DNA of 64,000 nt, taken from contig CAWJKG010000003.1 in NCBI GenBank assembly GCA_963843365.1, positions 868,001 through 932,000 on the forward strand, read 5' to 3'. The position numbers were made by a program, and so were the translations under genes. The notes beneath the pieces were generated by a model. That model was given only the letters and a program-made list of their open reading frames with translations, was not told where the DNA came from and did no database searches. Positions 52,105 through 60,845 of the stretch are shown here, piece after piece. This DNA comes from Bog-473 sp963843365 (lineage in GTDB: Bacteria; Actinomycetota; Acidimicrobiia; Acidimicrobiales; RAAP-2). Within the stretch, counting starts at the first letter, position 1, and each line of letters opens with the position of its first letter.

Positions 52105-52485
52105 TCAGGTCTGTGGTGGCGGCAGCTGCGCGGCCGACCAACGTTCGGCCCAGCGCTGCAGGGGTGCGAGCGCGTCCGCGAGTTGGACGCCGAGCTCGGT
52201 CAGGCCGTACTCGCCTGCATCGTCGTGGTGCACGAGGCCGGCCAGCCGCAGTTCGCTCAGTCTCTCGTAGAGGACGCTCGACGACATGTCGTCGCAGCGC
52301 GCCTTGAGCGCCCGTGCGCCCACGGGACCGGCACGAAGCTCCCACAGGACGCGGAGCGCCCACCGACGTCCGAGCAGATCGAGGGCGGCCATGATCGGCC
52401 GACCCGTCGTCGAACCGCGGACGGGCCGGCCGGGCAGGGGAGCGGCGGATCTGCTCTTCGGCCCGCCGCCTTCGTCTCGTGGCAT
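52105..52485 (-). CDS. HxlR-family transcriptional regulator
   Basis: 126 residues. ALDLLGRRWALRVLWELRAG, ALKARCDDMSSSVLYERLSE and LRLAGLVHHDDAGEYGLTEL are the HxlR winged helix. The usual N-terminal cysteine is not evident at its normal place, although one lies in the recognition region (ARCDD). It diverges from the carboxymuconolactone-decarboxylase-like gene, across an intergenic region with two identical-type palindromes, so self-control and control of that gene are likely. Confidence 0.88.
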   Translation of the reverse strand: MPRDEGGGPKSRSAAPLPGRPVRGSTTGRPIMAALDLLGRRWALRVLWELRAGPVGARALKARCDDMSSSVLYERLSELRLAGLVHHDDAGEYGLTELGVQLADALAPLQRWAERWSAAQLPPPQT

Positions 52486-52515
52486 CCGACGTGGTCCTCC
52501 GGTTCTGGGATCGGG

Positions 52516-52532
52516 GTTTCGTTATCCGAAAC
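52516..52532. promoter_or_regulatory. HxlR operator-like palindrome 1
   Basis: GTTTCGTTATCCGAAAC: arms GTTTCG and CGAAAC around TTATC. It lies 31 bp upstream of the HxlR start and is the first of a matched pair. Confidence 0.7.
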
Positions 52533-52558
52533 ATGAGGCTAGTCTGTCCACCGTAGGC

Positions 52559-52575
52559 GTTTCCGATTCAGAAAC
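52559..52575. promoter_or_regulatory. HxlR operator-like palindrome 2
   Basis: GTTTCCGATTCAGAAAC, the same GTTTC-N7-GAAAC form. Centre to centre 43 bp from the first, about four helical turns, and 14 bp before ATG 52589. Confidence 0.7.
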
Positions 52576-52588
52576 ATAGAGGTGAGTG

Positions 52589-53158
52589 ATGGTGGCAACC
52601 GCTCGGATCGCACCGCTCGACCCACCGTTCGAGCCGGCCGTCGAGGAGCAGCTCAAGGCGATGATGCCGGCGGGCGTCCCGCCGATCGGCCTGTTCCGGA
52701 CCTTCGTGCGGAACCTGCCGATGGCGCAGGCGATGCAGTCCTGGGGGCGCCACGAACTCTCACGCTCCCTGTCGGTGGGGCTGCGCGAGCGGGAGATCGT
52801 GATCGATCGCACGTGTGCCCGGTGCGGTTGCGAGTACGAGTGGGGCGTCCACGTGGCCTTCTTCTCCGAGCGAGCACGGCTGACACGCGCCCAGGTGACG
52901 TCACTCACCCACGGCAACCCCGAGGACCTTTGCTGGGAGAGTCCGCGCGACCGCCTGCTCATCCGACTGTCGGACGAGCTGCACGAGACCTCCGACGTCG
53001 GAGATTCTCTGTGGTCCGAGTTGTCCCTGGAGTTCGATGCGGCCGAACTGCTCGACCTGGTGCTGCTCTGTGGGTGGTACCACGCCATCAGTTACGCGGC
53101 ACGGGCCGCCAGGGTCGCCCTCGAACACGGTGCGCCGACCTTTGCCTCCGTTCGCTGA
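52589..53158 (+). CDS. Carboxymuconolactone decarboxylase/AhpD-like protein
   Basis: 189 residues from ATG 52589 (AGGTGAG upstream). GLFRTFVRNLPMAQAMQSWG, LREREIVIDRTCARCGCEYE then WGVHVAFFSE form the CMD helical bundle; here the C-x2-C-x5-W-G-x-H pattern is the AhpD-type redox/acid site. A long helix (LLDLVLLCGWYHAISYAARA) ends the fold. Likely a peroxidase-like or decarboxylase protein induced when HxlR releases its operator. Confidence 0.87.
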   Translation: MVATARIAPLDPPFEPAVEEQLKAMMPAGVPPIGLFRTFVRNLPMAQAMQSWGRHELSRSLSVGLREREIVIDRTCARCGCEYEWGVHVAFFSERARLTRAQVTSLTHGNPEDLCWESPRDRLLIRLSDELHETSDVGDSLWSELSLEFDAAELLDLVLLCGWYHAISYAARAARVALEHGAPTFASVR

Positions 53159-53219
53159 GGGGGGGCCTGGGGGCGCGGGCGGGAGAGGGCGCGGGCGGGG
53201 GCGCGGGGGTCGGGAGGCG

Positions 53220-54620
53220 CTACCCGGCGTTGTCGGTCGGTGCGGTGGTGGTCGAGGGCGGTGCCGTCGTCGTGGTGGTTCCGCCGCCTCGCGGCGTCGT
53301 GGTCGTCGTGGTCGTGGTGGCCGATCCGCTGTTCCCGGTCGAGCCTCCCGTCGCGGGTGCGGAGGTCGTCGTGGAGGCCGAACCGGAGCCAGTGGCGGCC
53401 CCCGTCGTCGTGGTCGTGGTCGGCGGTGCCGGCGGCGCCACGAACGGCACCGTCTCGCCGCGCATGGTGGTCAGGCTGCTGCCCGGCGTGGGGGAGAGGT
53501 CGGTACAGCTGCGCGCCGCGTTCCAGCTTGTGACAGCAGCGGTCGCCGGCGCTCCCGACAGGGGTTGGGGCACGCCGGCGAGGATGGTGGCGGGGTGCCA
53601 GACGGCGCCGGTGATGTGGCGGCCCTTGGTGGTGAGCACGAGGGTCCCGCTGTTCGTCTCAGGAGCGGTGTTGTCGTAGAAGGCGAGATTGCCCAGGCCG
53701 TAGTCGACGTAGGCGCCGCCGAGGTACCCGGCACCGAGCAGGACGTGGGTGCCGGAGCCGATCACGATGTCGGCTCCCGCCTTCACGAGCTGTTCCGCCA
53801 GCGGCTCCTGTTGCGGGTTGGGGCAGGCCTGCGTCTCCGTGCCCCAGTGCACGTAGACGATCACGGTGTCCGCCGTCCGTCGCACCTGCTGCACCTCGCG
53901 CACGAGCTGTGTGGGGTCGATGGCGGAGGCGACGCCCGGCTGGGTGGACGATGCCGTCCACGTCGGGACGAGGTTGTCGGCTATGACCTGCGTCGCCGTG
54001 ATGATCGCCACCCGTTGCCCGTCGATGGTGATCCGGTACGGAGCAAACGCTTGCGCCGCCGTGTTGCCGATGCCGAGGATCGGATACTTCGCCTGCGTCG
54101 CGATCGTGAGGTTCTGGGACAGGCCCTGGGGGCCGCAGTCCATCCCGTGGTCGTTGGCCTCGGTCGTGACCGAAATGGAGGCGCTCTTCAGCGCCGTGAT
54201 GGCCGATGCCGGCGCGTCGAAGATGTAGGGCTTGTTCTGCGGTTCGGGGCATGTCCCGTCGGTGACCGCGGTCTCGAGGTTCGCCATACGGAGCTGTGCT
54301 CCGGTGAAGAGCTGGGGGATGGTGGACCCCAGGGCGGTCGCCGGGTCTTTGGCCAGGTTGGTACCGACGGCTCCCGCGAAATGCACGTCGCCCCCGAAGC
54401 CCAACGTGATGGTCTTGCCGTTGCCGGTCCAGTCGGGGTTGAGCGGCGAGTGCTTCGGGAAGCGCTCGGCGGTTGCCGCCGCGTGGTGGGCGGTCGCCGG
54501 GGTCTTGGGCGGTGCGGAGGAGCCCCCGGTGAAGAACGCGAGGTAGACCAGCAGCACCAGGACGAGGACGCCGCCGGCGGCGAACTGACGCCGCCGCCGC
54601 ATGACCTTTCGAGAGACCAC
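53220..54620 (-). CDS. CapA-like metallophosphatase-fold protein, membrane anchored
   Basis: 466 residues from GTG 54618-54620, or ATG at residue 7. An N-terminal anchor (FAAGGVLVLVLLVYLAFFTG) is followed by ITLGFGGDVHFAGAVG (metal-binding G-D-V-x-F), MANLETAVTDG, ITTEANDHGMDCG-like segments, VYVHWGTE, IVIGSGTHVLLGAGYLGGAY and VDYGLGNLAFYD. These are the PgsA/CapA poly-gamma-glutamate synthesis motifs. The C-terminal 90 residues are Thr/Gly/Ser-rich low complexity. Located outside the membrane; its exact polymer is unknown. Confidence 0.85.
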   Translation of the reverse strand: MVSRKVMRRRRQFAAGGVLVLVLLVYLAFFTGGSSAPPKTPATAHHAAATAERFPKHSPLNPDWTGNGKTITLGFGGDVHFAGAVGTNLAKDPATALGSTIPQLFTGAQLRMANLETAVTDGTCPEPQNKPYIFDAPASAITALKSASISVTTEANDHGMDCGPQGLSQNLTIATQAKYPILGIGNTAAQAFAPYRITIDGQRVAIITATQVIADNLVPTWTASSTQPGVASAIDPTQLVREVQQVRRTADTVIVYVHWGTETQACPNPQQEPLAEQLVKAGADIVIGSGTHVLLGAGYLGGAYVDYGLGNLAFYDNTAPETNSGTLVLTTKGRHITGAVWHPATILAGVPQPLSGAPATAAVTSWNAARSCTDLSPTPGSSLTTMRGETVPFVAPPAPPTTTTTTGAATGSGSASTTTSAPATGGSTGNSGSATTTTTTTTPRGGGTTTTTAPPSTTTAPTDNAG

Positions 54621-54769
54621 GTCGGCACTATGTCACAGACTCGTCACGAAGCTCCGGTGCGGACACTTCCTGACCAGCGGATTCGCGCGGCTGGCGCGCC
54701 TCCGGCACTAGCCGCCCCGGCATCCCCTCGGGTGCGTGGCCAGGACGCACGAGGAGGCGGAGAGGGGGT

Positions 54770-55345
54770 TCAGGCCACCCCGAGGGGGTCCCAGAGCGAG
54801 GCCAGGGCCGAGACCAGCCCGTGGCAGCCCGCGGCGACCATGTCGCGACAGTCGTCGAAGACGGCATCGTCTCCGTAGTACGGGTCGGGCACGTCGGCGG
54901 CGGCGCCGGAGCCGAGGTCGAAGGCGCGGAGCAGGGCCAGCCGGGTGGGATCGGCGCCCAGGCTGCGCAGCGTCTGCTGGTGGCGCCGGTCGAGTGCGAC
55001 CAGTAGGTCGATGCGGCTGAGCTCGGCCGACACGACCTGGTGGGCCACATGGCGATGATCGGGGTAGCCGGCCCGGACGAGCGCGGCCTGAGCCAATGGG
55101 TGCATGGGCTCTCCCTCGTGCCACGGTCCCGTGCCGGCGCTGCGCACGTCGAGTTGCTCGCCCAGGGCGGTCCCATCGGAGAGCTCGACCGAGTCGGCCA
55201 GCGCACGGGTGATCACCTCCGCCATCGGTGAGCGACAGATGTTCCCGGTGCACACGAAGACGACGCGGTAGGGCTGCTCGCCGATCGGTTCGGGCGTCCG
55301 GGGGATCCCCCGCCCCTGCGTCGGCGCAGCGTGCGGTGGGGTCAT
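54770..55345 (-). CDS. Low-molecular-weight protein tyrosine phosphatase
   Basis: 191 residues. The P-loop VCTGNICRSPMAE (residues 31-43; Cys 32, Arg 38) and the acid loop DVPDPYYGDD (catalytic Asp before P-Y-Y) are intact. SAGTGPWHEGEPMHPLAQAA follows the P-loop at the usual distance. The first 24 residues precede the fold and may be spurious. Its start overlaps the stop of the acyl-CoA synthetase upstream, so the two are co-translated. Confidence 0.92.
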   Translation of the reverse strand: MTPPHAAPTQGRGIPRTPEPIGEQPYRVVFVCTGNICRSPMAEVITRALADSVELSDGTALGEQLDVRSAGTGPWHEGEPMHPLAQAALVRAGYPDHRHVAHQVVSAELSRIDLLVALDRRHQQTLRSLGADPTRLALLRAFDLGSGAAADVPDPYYGDDAVFDDCRDMVAAGCHGLVSALASLWDPLGVA

Positions 55346-56904
55346 TGCGCCGCGTACTCGTCGCGCAGGGACTTCTTCACGATCTTGCCGGTGCCGGCAC
55401 GCGGCCAGTCGGTGCGGAGCTCGAGCTGCTCGGGGATCTTCTGGGTCATCAGCCCGGCGGCACGGCAGAACGAGGCCACGTCGGCCAGCGTGAGACCGTC
55501 GGAGCCCTCGGTCAGTTGCACCACGGCACAGACGCGCTCACCCCGTTCGGGGTCGGGCAGTCCGATCACCGCCACTTCGACCACGTCGGGGTGGGTGTAG
55601 AGCAGGTCCTCGATCTCCTTGGCGCTGATGTTCTCCCCTTTGCGGACGATCACATCCTTCAGGCGCCCGGTCAGGTTCAAATGCCCGTCGGCCCGCAATC
55701 GACCCAGGTCGCCGGTGCGGAAGTAGCCGTCCTCGTCGAAGGCGTCGGCGTTGAGGGCCGGGTCGGTGTAGCCGTGGAAGACCATCGGGCCCTTCACCCG
55801 CACCTCACCCTCCTCGTCGGGGCCGGCGACACGGCCGTCGAGCGTCACGATGCGGACCTCGGCGCCCTCCACGGGCGCGCCGTCGGTGTTGGCGAGCTGC
55901 TCGTCGGTGTCATGGGGCGAACCGTTGGCGATCATCGGCACCTCGGTCATGCCGTAGCCGTGGACGACACCGCGTCCGCCGATTTCGTCGCGGACCTCGT
56001 AGTGGACTTCGGGCGGTTTGGCCGCGCCACCGCCCGACATCAGGCGGAGCGTGGGGAGGATCGGGTCGCCCGGTGCCTTGCGCTGCTCGCCGAGATAGGC
56101 CACGTAGAAGGCGGTGCTCCCACCCACCATGGTGGCACCGTGCCGCCGGAAGATGGGCAGGACGTCGGGAGCAGAGAAGGTTTCGATGAGGATGGCGGGG
56201 AATCCCATGGACAGCATCGTCACCAGGTAGTCCGGGCCGGCGATGTGCGCGAAGGGAAAGGCGATCGAACCGACGTCGTCGGGGCTCATGTCGAGGGCGC
56301 GGGCCAGGCCCCAGCCGCCGGCGATCAGCGTCTGGTCGGTGTGTTGCACTCCCTTGGGGTCGGCCGTCGAGCCGGAGGTGTAGTAGATCCAGCGGACCGG
56401 GGCATCCTCCGCCGACGTGCCCTCGGGCGGCGCCGGCAGCGTCGAAGGGTCGCCCTCGGGCAGGCCGGCGTCGGTGGTGAGGATCGTCGGCCGGGTCGCA
56501 GCGCCGGCCAACGCCCCCTCGGCGATGGCCACGTAATCGGTCCCACGCCACGTCGAAGGGATGACGAAGAGCTCCGCGCCGGTCTGGCGCAGCGCAAAGC
56601 CCACCTCCCGCTCGCGGTAGAGGTGGATGATCGGGTTCTGCACCGCGCCGAGCCGGGCCAGGGCGATCGACAGGACCACCGTGTCGACCTGTGTGGGGAG
56701 CTGCCACGACACGACGGAACCGGCCCTGATGCCCCTGTCGTGCAATCCGGCGGCCACCCGCTCGGCCCGATCGCGGAATTGGGCACACGTCACCGTCTCG
56801 CCGTCCGCGGCGATGAGCAGGGGGTGGTCCGGCGACATCTGCGCTCGGCGGTCGACCAGCTCCCACATGGTGCGGGCGCCGGTGAGTGTCTCGCTCGTGG
56901 TCAT
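55342..56904 (-). CDS. Acyl-CoA synthetase/AMP-dependent ligase
   Basis: 520 residues from ATG 56902-56904, preceded by GGAAGGAGGGG. A3 motif YYTSGSTADPKGVQHT, A5 GYGMTEVPM, A7 YFRTGDLGRLRADGHLNLTG and A8 RLKDVIVRKGENISAKEIED, and the catalytic lysine in GTGKIVKKSLRDEY, are all present. The enzyme activates a carboxylic acid with ATP and transfers it to CoA. The closest type is the FadD/cyclohexanecarboxylate-CoA ligase group. First gene of a pair with the phosphatase. Confidence 0.92.
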   Translation of the reverse strand: MTTSETLTGARTMWELVDRRAQMSPDHPLLIAADGETVTCAQFRDRAERVAAGLHDRGIRAGSVVSWQLPTQVDTVVLSIALARLGAVQNPIIHLYREREVGFALRQTGAELFVIPSTWRGTDYVAIAEGALAGAATRPTILTTDAGLPEGDPSTLPAPPEGTSAEDAPVRWIYYTSGSTADPKGVQHTDQTLIAGGWGLARALDMSPDDVGSIAFPFAHIAGPDYLVTMLSMGFPAILIETFSAPDVLPIFRRHGATMVGGSTAFYVAYLGEQRKAPGDPILPTLRLMSGGGAAKPPEVHYEVRDEIGGRGVVHGYGMTEVPMIANGSPHDTDEQLANTDGAPVEGAEVRIVTLDGRVAGPDEEGEVRVKGPMVFHGYTDPALNADAFDEDGYFRTGDLGRLRADGHLNLTGRLKDVIVRKGENISAKEIEDLLYTHPDVVEVAVIGLPDPERGERVCAVVQLTEGSDGLTLADVASFCRAAGLMTQKIPEQLELRTDWPRAGTGKIVKKSLRDEYAAQ

Positions 56905-57018
56905 GACCCCTCCTTCCGGGACCCCTCTCATAGCAGCTGGCGGCGGGGGTTCGAGGCGGCGGCGCACGCGGCGCCAGGCGGCGACACGCTGCGGTCCGTG
57001 GAAGGGCAGAATGGATGC

Positions 57019-57294
57019 GTGGCGAGACGCCCGGTGCACTCGGAGGATCGTTCGGCTGAGCCGGGCGGGGACGGCAGGAAGGTCGACCGCGGGCACCAGG
57101 CCCGGCTCATCGGCATCCTCGCCGTCGGCATCCTGCTGGGCTGGTTCGCTCTGGCCAACACCGGGCGGGTGCGGATCGACTTCTGGGTCTTCCACCGGCA
57201 GGCGCCCCTGATCGTGGTGATCCTCATTTCGGGCCTGCTCGGGGCGCTGATCACGTTCCTGGTCATGCGGCGCAGGCCGAAGGGCCAGGAGTAG
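57019..57294 (+). CDS. LapA-domain membrane protein
   Basis: 91 residues from GTG 57019. A charged N-terminus (HSEDRSAEPGGDGRKVDRGH), helix 1 (LIGILAVGILLGWFALANTG), the conserved RVRIDFWVFHRQAPLIVVIL with helix 2 continuing ISGLLGALITFLV, and a basic tail (MRRRPKGQE). This is the LapA/DUF1049 hairpin, which in E. coli works with LapB in envelope homeostasis. No lapB is adjacent. Confidence 0.82.
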   Translation: MARRPVHSEDRSAEPGGDGRKVDRGHQARLIGILAVGILLGWFALANTGRVRIDFWVFHRQAPLIVVILISGLLGALITFLVMRRRPKGQE

Positions 57295-57537
57295 GACGCC
57301 CCCCGGGATGCGGTCCGGCGGGTCGACCGGGCGGCCCCGACGGGCTGGGCCCGGCCTGTGGGCGTCATTGCAAGTCCGTGACCGCGTGCCCAACCCCGGC
57401 GATCGGGTTCTAAGCTGCACGGCGGTGGAGAGAGCCGTGCAGCCAGGCACGAAGAGGCACAATCACATTGTCCGCGCCCTCAAGGCGTGCCAACATGGGC
57501 CGAGAGTGGATGTGGAGATCCAAGGGGGTAGGTGGTA

Positions 57538-57939
57538 GTGCCGCTTTCGGACCACGAACAGCGCATTTTGGCGGAGCTCGAGGAGTCGCTGGTTCGCCAG
57601 GACCCGGAGTTCGCCGAGCGCGTCCGTTCGGAGACCGTGTACCGGCACGCCGGCCGCTACTGCAAGTGGGCCGCAGTGACTTTCGTCCTGGGCGTGGTCA
57701 TCCTCGTGGCGTTCTACAGCAAGTCGGTCATCGCGGGTTTTCTCGGCGTCGTGGTGATGTTCGCCTCCGCCGTCTGGTTCGAGCGCAACCTGCGCCGCAT
57801 GGGACGGGCGGGATGGCACGATCTGAAGCGTGCCAAGGACGGCGAGTCGAAGGCGGACGGGGCGTCCAACGGCATCGAGAACGCGGTGAGCGACGCCCGC
57901 GACTGGTTCCGCTCCCGCTTCCACCGACGCGAAGGCTGA
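57538..57939 (+). CDS. DUF3040 membrane protein
   Basis: 133 residues from GTG 57538, with AAGGGGGTAGG just upstream. VPLSDHEQRILAELEESLVR followed by QDPEFAERV is the DUF3040 N-terminal signature. Two adjacent membrane helices follow (WAAVTFVLGVVILVAFYSKS and VIAGFLGVVVMFASAVWFER), then a basic cytosolic tail. DUF3040 is confined to actinobacteria and often lies near the division/cell-wall cluster, as it does here. Function unknown. Confidence 0.92.
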   Translation: MPLSDHEQRILAELEESLVRQDPEFAERVRSETVYRHAGRYCKWAAVTFVLGVVILVAFYSKSVIAGFLGVVVMFASAVWFERNLRRMGRAGWHDLKRAKDGESKADGASNGIENAVSDARDWFRSRFHRREG

Positions 57940-58038
57940 ACCAGCCCCGGGGCTGCACCGCCGGCTCCGCTGATCACAACCGCCACTCCGTCTGGGACGT
58001 GCCGCGCCGCAGTCCCGGACTGGAGTAACAATCCTCCC

Positions 58039-58925
58039 GTGGCAGATCTCGTCCTCGCCGTCGACATCGGCGGCACGAAGATGGCCGCCGGGCTCGTCGG
58101 ACCGGACGGCGTGCTTTTGGAGCGGGCCTTGCGCCCCACCCCCGCCACGTCGGGGCCGGGCGACGCCGAGACGCTGTGGGACACTCTCGCCGCCGTGGTG
58201 GAAGGTGTCGCGGCGCAGGTCGGGCCGGGCGACCGCCTCGTCGTCTGCGGCGCGGGATGCGGAGGCCCGATGAGCCCGGGGGGCGAAGAGGTCTCGCCCC
58301 TGAACATCGCCGGTTGGCGTGGGTTTCCCCTGCGGTCCCGGCTGGCGTCCTTGACCGGTCTCCCGACGTTCGTCGACAACGACGCCAAGGCGCTCGCCCT
58401 CGGCGAGGGGTGGGTCGGTGCCGCGGCCGGTTGCGGCAATTACATGGCCATGGTGGTGTCGACCGGGGTGGGGGGCGGCATCGTGCTCGACGGGCGGCTG
58501 CTCGACGGGCGCCTCGGCAATGCCGGGCACATTGGCCACGTGGTCGTCGTTCCCGACGGGCGCGACTGCGTGTGCGGGAGCCGGGGATGCCTCGAGGCGG
58601 AAGCCTCGGGCACCGCGTGGCCGCGTTGACGGGGCAGCCGGCGCGTCGGGCGTCGGCGGACTGGATCGAGCGCACGGGCACCCTCGTCGGCCGCGCCATC
58701 GCGATGACGGCCGACCTGCTCGACCTCCCCCTCGCCGTGGTGAGCGGGTCGGTGGCGCTGGGGTTCGGCCAGCCGTTCTTCGCGGCCGCCCAGGGCGAGA
58801 TGGACCGGCTCTGCCGGATTTCGTTCGCTCGGGGCGCGCGGGTCGTGCCGGGTGGCCTGGGGGACGGCGGCCCCCTGGTCGGGGCGGCCCGGGTGGGTCG
58901 GGTGGCGGCGTGCGTGGAGGCGTGA
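58039..58925 (+). CDS. ROK-family sugar kinase (glucokinase-like), one frameshift
   Basis: GTG 58039: VLAVDIGGTKMAAGLVGPDG (phosphate-1), FVDNDAKALALGEGWVGAAA, VSTGVGGGIVLDGRLLDGRL and GNAGHIGHVVV, then CVCGSRGCLEAEASG (zinc site Cys cluster and E-A motif). After a one-base break near 58612 it continues LTGQPARRASADWIERTGTL, LDLPLAVVSGSVALGFGQPF and GLGDGGPLVGAA. Full length about 295 residues. It phosphorylates glucose or a related sugar. The normal G-C-L-E-x-x-A-S-G motif runs up to the break, favouring a sequence error. Confidence 0.87.
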
Positions 58926-58942
58926 GTGGCGTGGTGGGGTGA

Positions 58943-59256
58943 GTGGCAGCCGGTGGTGGCCGCGGCATGGCGGGCACGGCGCCGGGCACCGCGCCGGAGG
59001 TGGGGCGGACGCCGCGTCGTGTTGCGGGCCGTCGGCCCCGCCCGGGACTGTGGTGGCCCGCGGCGGGCGCTCTGCGCCGGATGGCCCGCCGGGGCTGGTG
59101 GCGCCGGGCCCCATTCCTCCCTCTCCCCGGGGAGGCCTACTGGCACTTCCGCCTGGTGACCGCGTACGGCGGCGACGGGCTCGACCGGGGAGCTGGAGCC
59201 GGGGATGTCTCGCCTTCATCCGCTGGTGTCAGAGGACACGGCCCCGCCGCGGATAG
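58943..59256 (+). pseudogene. Small basic actinobacterial protein, frameshifted
   Basis: The readable core is RPGLWWPAAGALRRMARRGW then WRRAPFLPLPGEAYWHFRLV TAYGGDG, near 59030-59170. The end, LAFIRWCQRTRPRRG (stop at 59256), is in another frame. Proteins with R-x-L-W-x5-A-L-x-R-L-A-P-x-G-W-W-R-R-x-P-F-L-P-L-P and a final W-C-R are common, uncharacterised and peripheral in actinobacteria. The N-terminus is unclear; ATG 58943 or 58967 are candidates. Confidence 0.5.
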
Positions 59257-59268
59257 CCTCTCGGGGGT

Positions 59269-59775
59269 ATGGAGCGGGTGCTCCTCCTCAATGCGACCTA
59301 CGAGCCGCTTGCCCTGGTCTCGGATCGCCGTGCCGTCGTGCTGATGCTCGCCGGCCGAGCCGAGGCCGTCGCGGTCCGCGAGGACTGCTCGGTCTTTCAC
59401 TCCGCCCGGCTCACCGTGGACGTGCCGTCCATCGTGCGGCTGTCGCACATGGTGCGGATCCCGCGCTGGGCCCGCACCCCGCCCGTGACACGGCGCTCGG
59501 TGCTGCGCCGGGACGGTGGCCTCTGCGTGTACTGCTCCCAGCCGGCGGACACCATCGACCACGTGATCCCGCGCAGCCGCGGCGGCGCGCACGACTGGTC
59601 GAACGTGGTCGCCGCCTGCAAGCGCGACAACCTCGTGAAGGCCGATCAGCTGCTGTCGGAGTTGGGTTGGACGATGAGCGTGAAGCCCGCACCGCCGGAC
59701 GGCCATCTCTGGCGGCTGCGCCACCTGTCGGACGTGGATCCGTTGTGGGAGCCGTATCTCGCTGCGGCCTCCTGA
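59269..59775 (+). CDS. HNH endonuclease-domain protein
   Basis: 168 residues from ATG 59269. VLLLNATYEPLALVSDRRAV then VLMLAGRAEAV is the typical N-terminal part. The HNH motif is CVYCSQPADTIDHVIPRSRG followed by GAHDWSNVVAACKRDNLVK: C-x2-C, catalytic D-H, central N and A-C. This stand-alone actinobacterial HNH family is a housekeeping gene near the cell-wall cluster and is unlikely to be an intron homing enzyme. Substrate not known. Confidence 0.9.
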   Translation: MERVLLLNATYEPLALVSDRRAVVLMLAGRAEAVAVREDCSVFHSARLTVDVPSIVRLSHMVRIPRWARTPPVTRRSVLRRDGGLCVYCSQPADTIDHVIPRSRGGAHDWSNVVAACKRDNLVKADQLLSELGWTMSVKPAPPDGHLWRLRHLSDVDPLWEPYLAAAS

Positions 59776-59777
59776 GG

Positions 59778-60470
59778 TTGCCGGCCACCCCGTCCCTCTT
59801 CGACGTCGAGCAATTCCGAGGCGAGCGGCAGCGACGTGCGGTCGCGCGTGAGGTCACCGGGCCCACGCTCGTCCTGGGCAGCACCCAGCCCGCTGCGCTC
59901 GTGTCGGCGTCCGTGCTGCGGGAGCGCCAGGTCACCCTGGCCCGGCGGCGGGGCGGGGGCGGGGCTGTCTACCTCGCTCCGGGGGAACAACTGTGGCTCG
60001 ACGCCTGGATCCCGCGGGACGACCTCCTGTGGTCCGACGACGTGTCGGTGGCGGCCGAGTGGGCCGGACGGTGGTGGGTGCAGGCGCTGGAGGGCGTCGG
60101 GCTCGCGGGCTTGGCCGTGCAGCGCGGCCGTGCGGTGCCGGGCCCCTGGGGTGACCTGGTCTGCTTCGCCGGGCGCGGGCCGGGCGAGGTCGTCAGCGGC
60201 GACCGCAAGGTGGTCGGGCTGTCACAGTGGCGCGCCCGCGAGGGGGCCTTGTTCTCCACCTGCGCGTACGCCCGCTGGGATCCCGCCCCATTGCTGGCCG
60301 TGCTGGGCCGCGAGGGAGAGGAGGACCCGCGCCGACGTGGCCCGAGCCATCGGCGCGACCGCGACGGGCCTGGCCGAGCTCGATCCGCCGGTCGGGGACC
60401 TCACGCGTGCCGGGCGCTGCTGCTGAGCACTTTCGGGCAGTTCGGGTTGTCGGGGTCGCCAGCCGGCTAG
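59778..60470 (+). CDS. Lipoate-protein-ligase-like (BPL/LplA) protein, C-terminal frameshifts
   Basis: Starts at TTG 59778, 2 bp after the HNH stop. LPATPSLFDVEQFRGERQRR, GPTLVLGSTQPAALVSASVL, VTLARRRGGGGAVYLAPGEQ then LWLDAWIPRDDLLWSDDVSV and KVVGLSQWRAREGALFSTCA are the LplA/BPL fold: R-R-x-G-G-G-x-V and K-x-x-G-x-x-Q motifs with the lysine retained. Near 60320 the sense frame moves to ADVARAIGATATGLAELDPP and later returns (LLLSTFGQFGL). It probably attaches a lipoyl-type cofactor or is a relative with lost activity. Confidence 0.75.
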   Translation: MPATPSLFDVEQFRGERQRRAVAREVTGPTLVLGSTQPAALVSASVLRERQVTLARRRGGGGAVYLAPGEQLWLDAWIPRDDLLWSDDVSVAAEWAGRWWVQALEGVGLAGLAVQRGRAVPGPWGDLVCFAGRGPGEVVSGDRKVVGLSQWRAREGALFSTCAYARWDPAPLLAVLGREGEEDPRRRGPSHRRDRDGPGRARSAGRGPHACRALLLSTFGQFGLSGSPAG

Positions 60471-60735
60471 CGCGTCCCGGCGGGCGGCAGGCGGCGGTCT
60501 TCCGCGGTCGTTCCTGGCGCGCTTCTCTCATCTCCGTCTGTCGACGTCTGCGTCTCCCGCTGTCTCCCGCCGCGGCGCCTTTCGGGGCCGGCCGCCTTTC
60601 CGCGCTCCGGCGAGGGCGCGGGTCGGCCGCCGGAGCCGGATGCGGGGACACGGCGCCCGGCGCGGCGTGCCGTCCGGAACCCAAATCCACATCTGGACGA
60701 CGTTTGGAGCCCCGGGGGGTTTCAGTTGCGTTGCA
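60471..60735. other. Intergenic region upstream of mraZ, no gene seen
   Basis: Very GC-rich and without a convincing reading frame or RNA gene. Several runs of C and G. Its right end leads into the MraZ-type direct repeats. Confidence 0.5.
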
Positions 60736-60793
60736 GTGGGCCCCAGTGGTTGTGCAGGTGGAGGAAAAGGGTTTAAAGTGGCGCGCAGTGGTG
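60736..60793 (+). promoter_or_regulatory. MraZ-type GTGG direct repeats upstream of mraZ
   Basis: GTGGGC (60736), GTGGTT (60746), GTGGAG (60758), GTGGCG (60778) and GTGGTG (60788). Two pairs are exactly 10 bp apart, one helical turn. MraZ is known to bind tandem TGGGN or GTGG(A/T)G repeats ahead of its own gene, so this is the likely self-control site. Confidence 0.7.
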
Positions 60794-60845
60794 TGAGGGG
60801 GCGTCAAAGGACGCAAGCCAGGGAGCGTCGTGGGAGATACAGCCG

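Noticed and set aside
57942..57955. 14-bp perfect palindrome CAGCCCCGGGGCTG after the DUF3040 gene as terminator
   Set aside because: It has no loop and no T tract, and such palindromes are expected by chance at this composition.
59269..59775. HNH protein as a mobile homing endonuclease
   Set aside because: It belongs to a conserved stand-alone actinobacterial family, sits between housekeeping genes and is not inserted in another gene.
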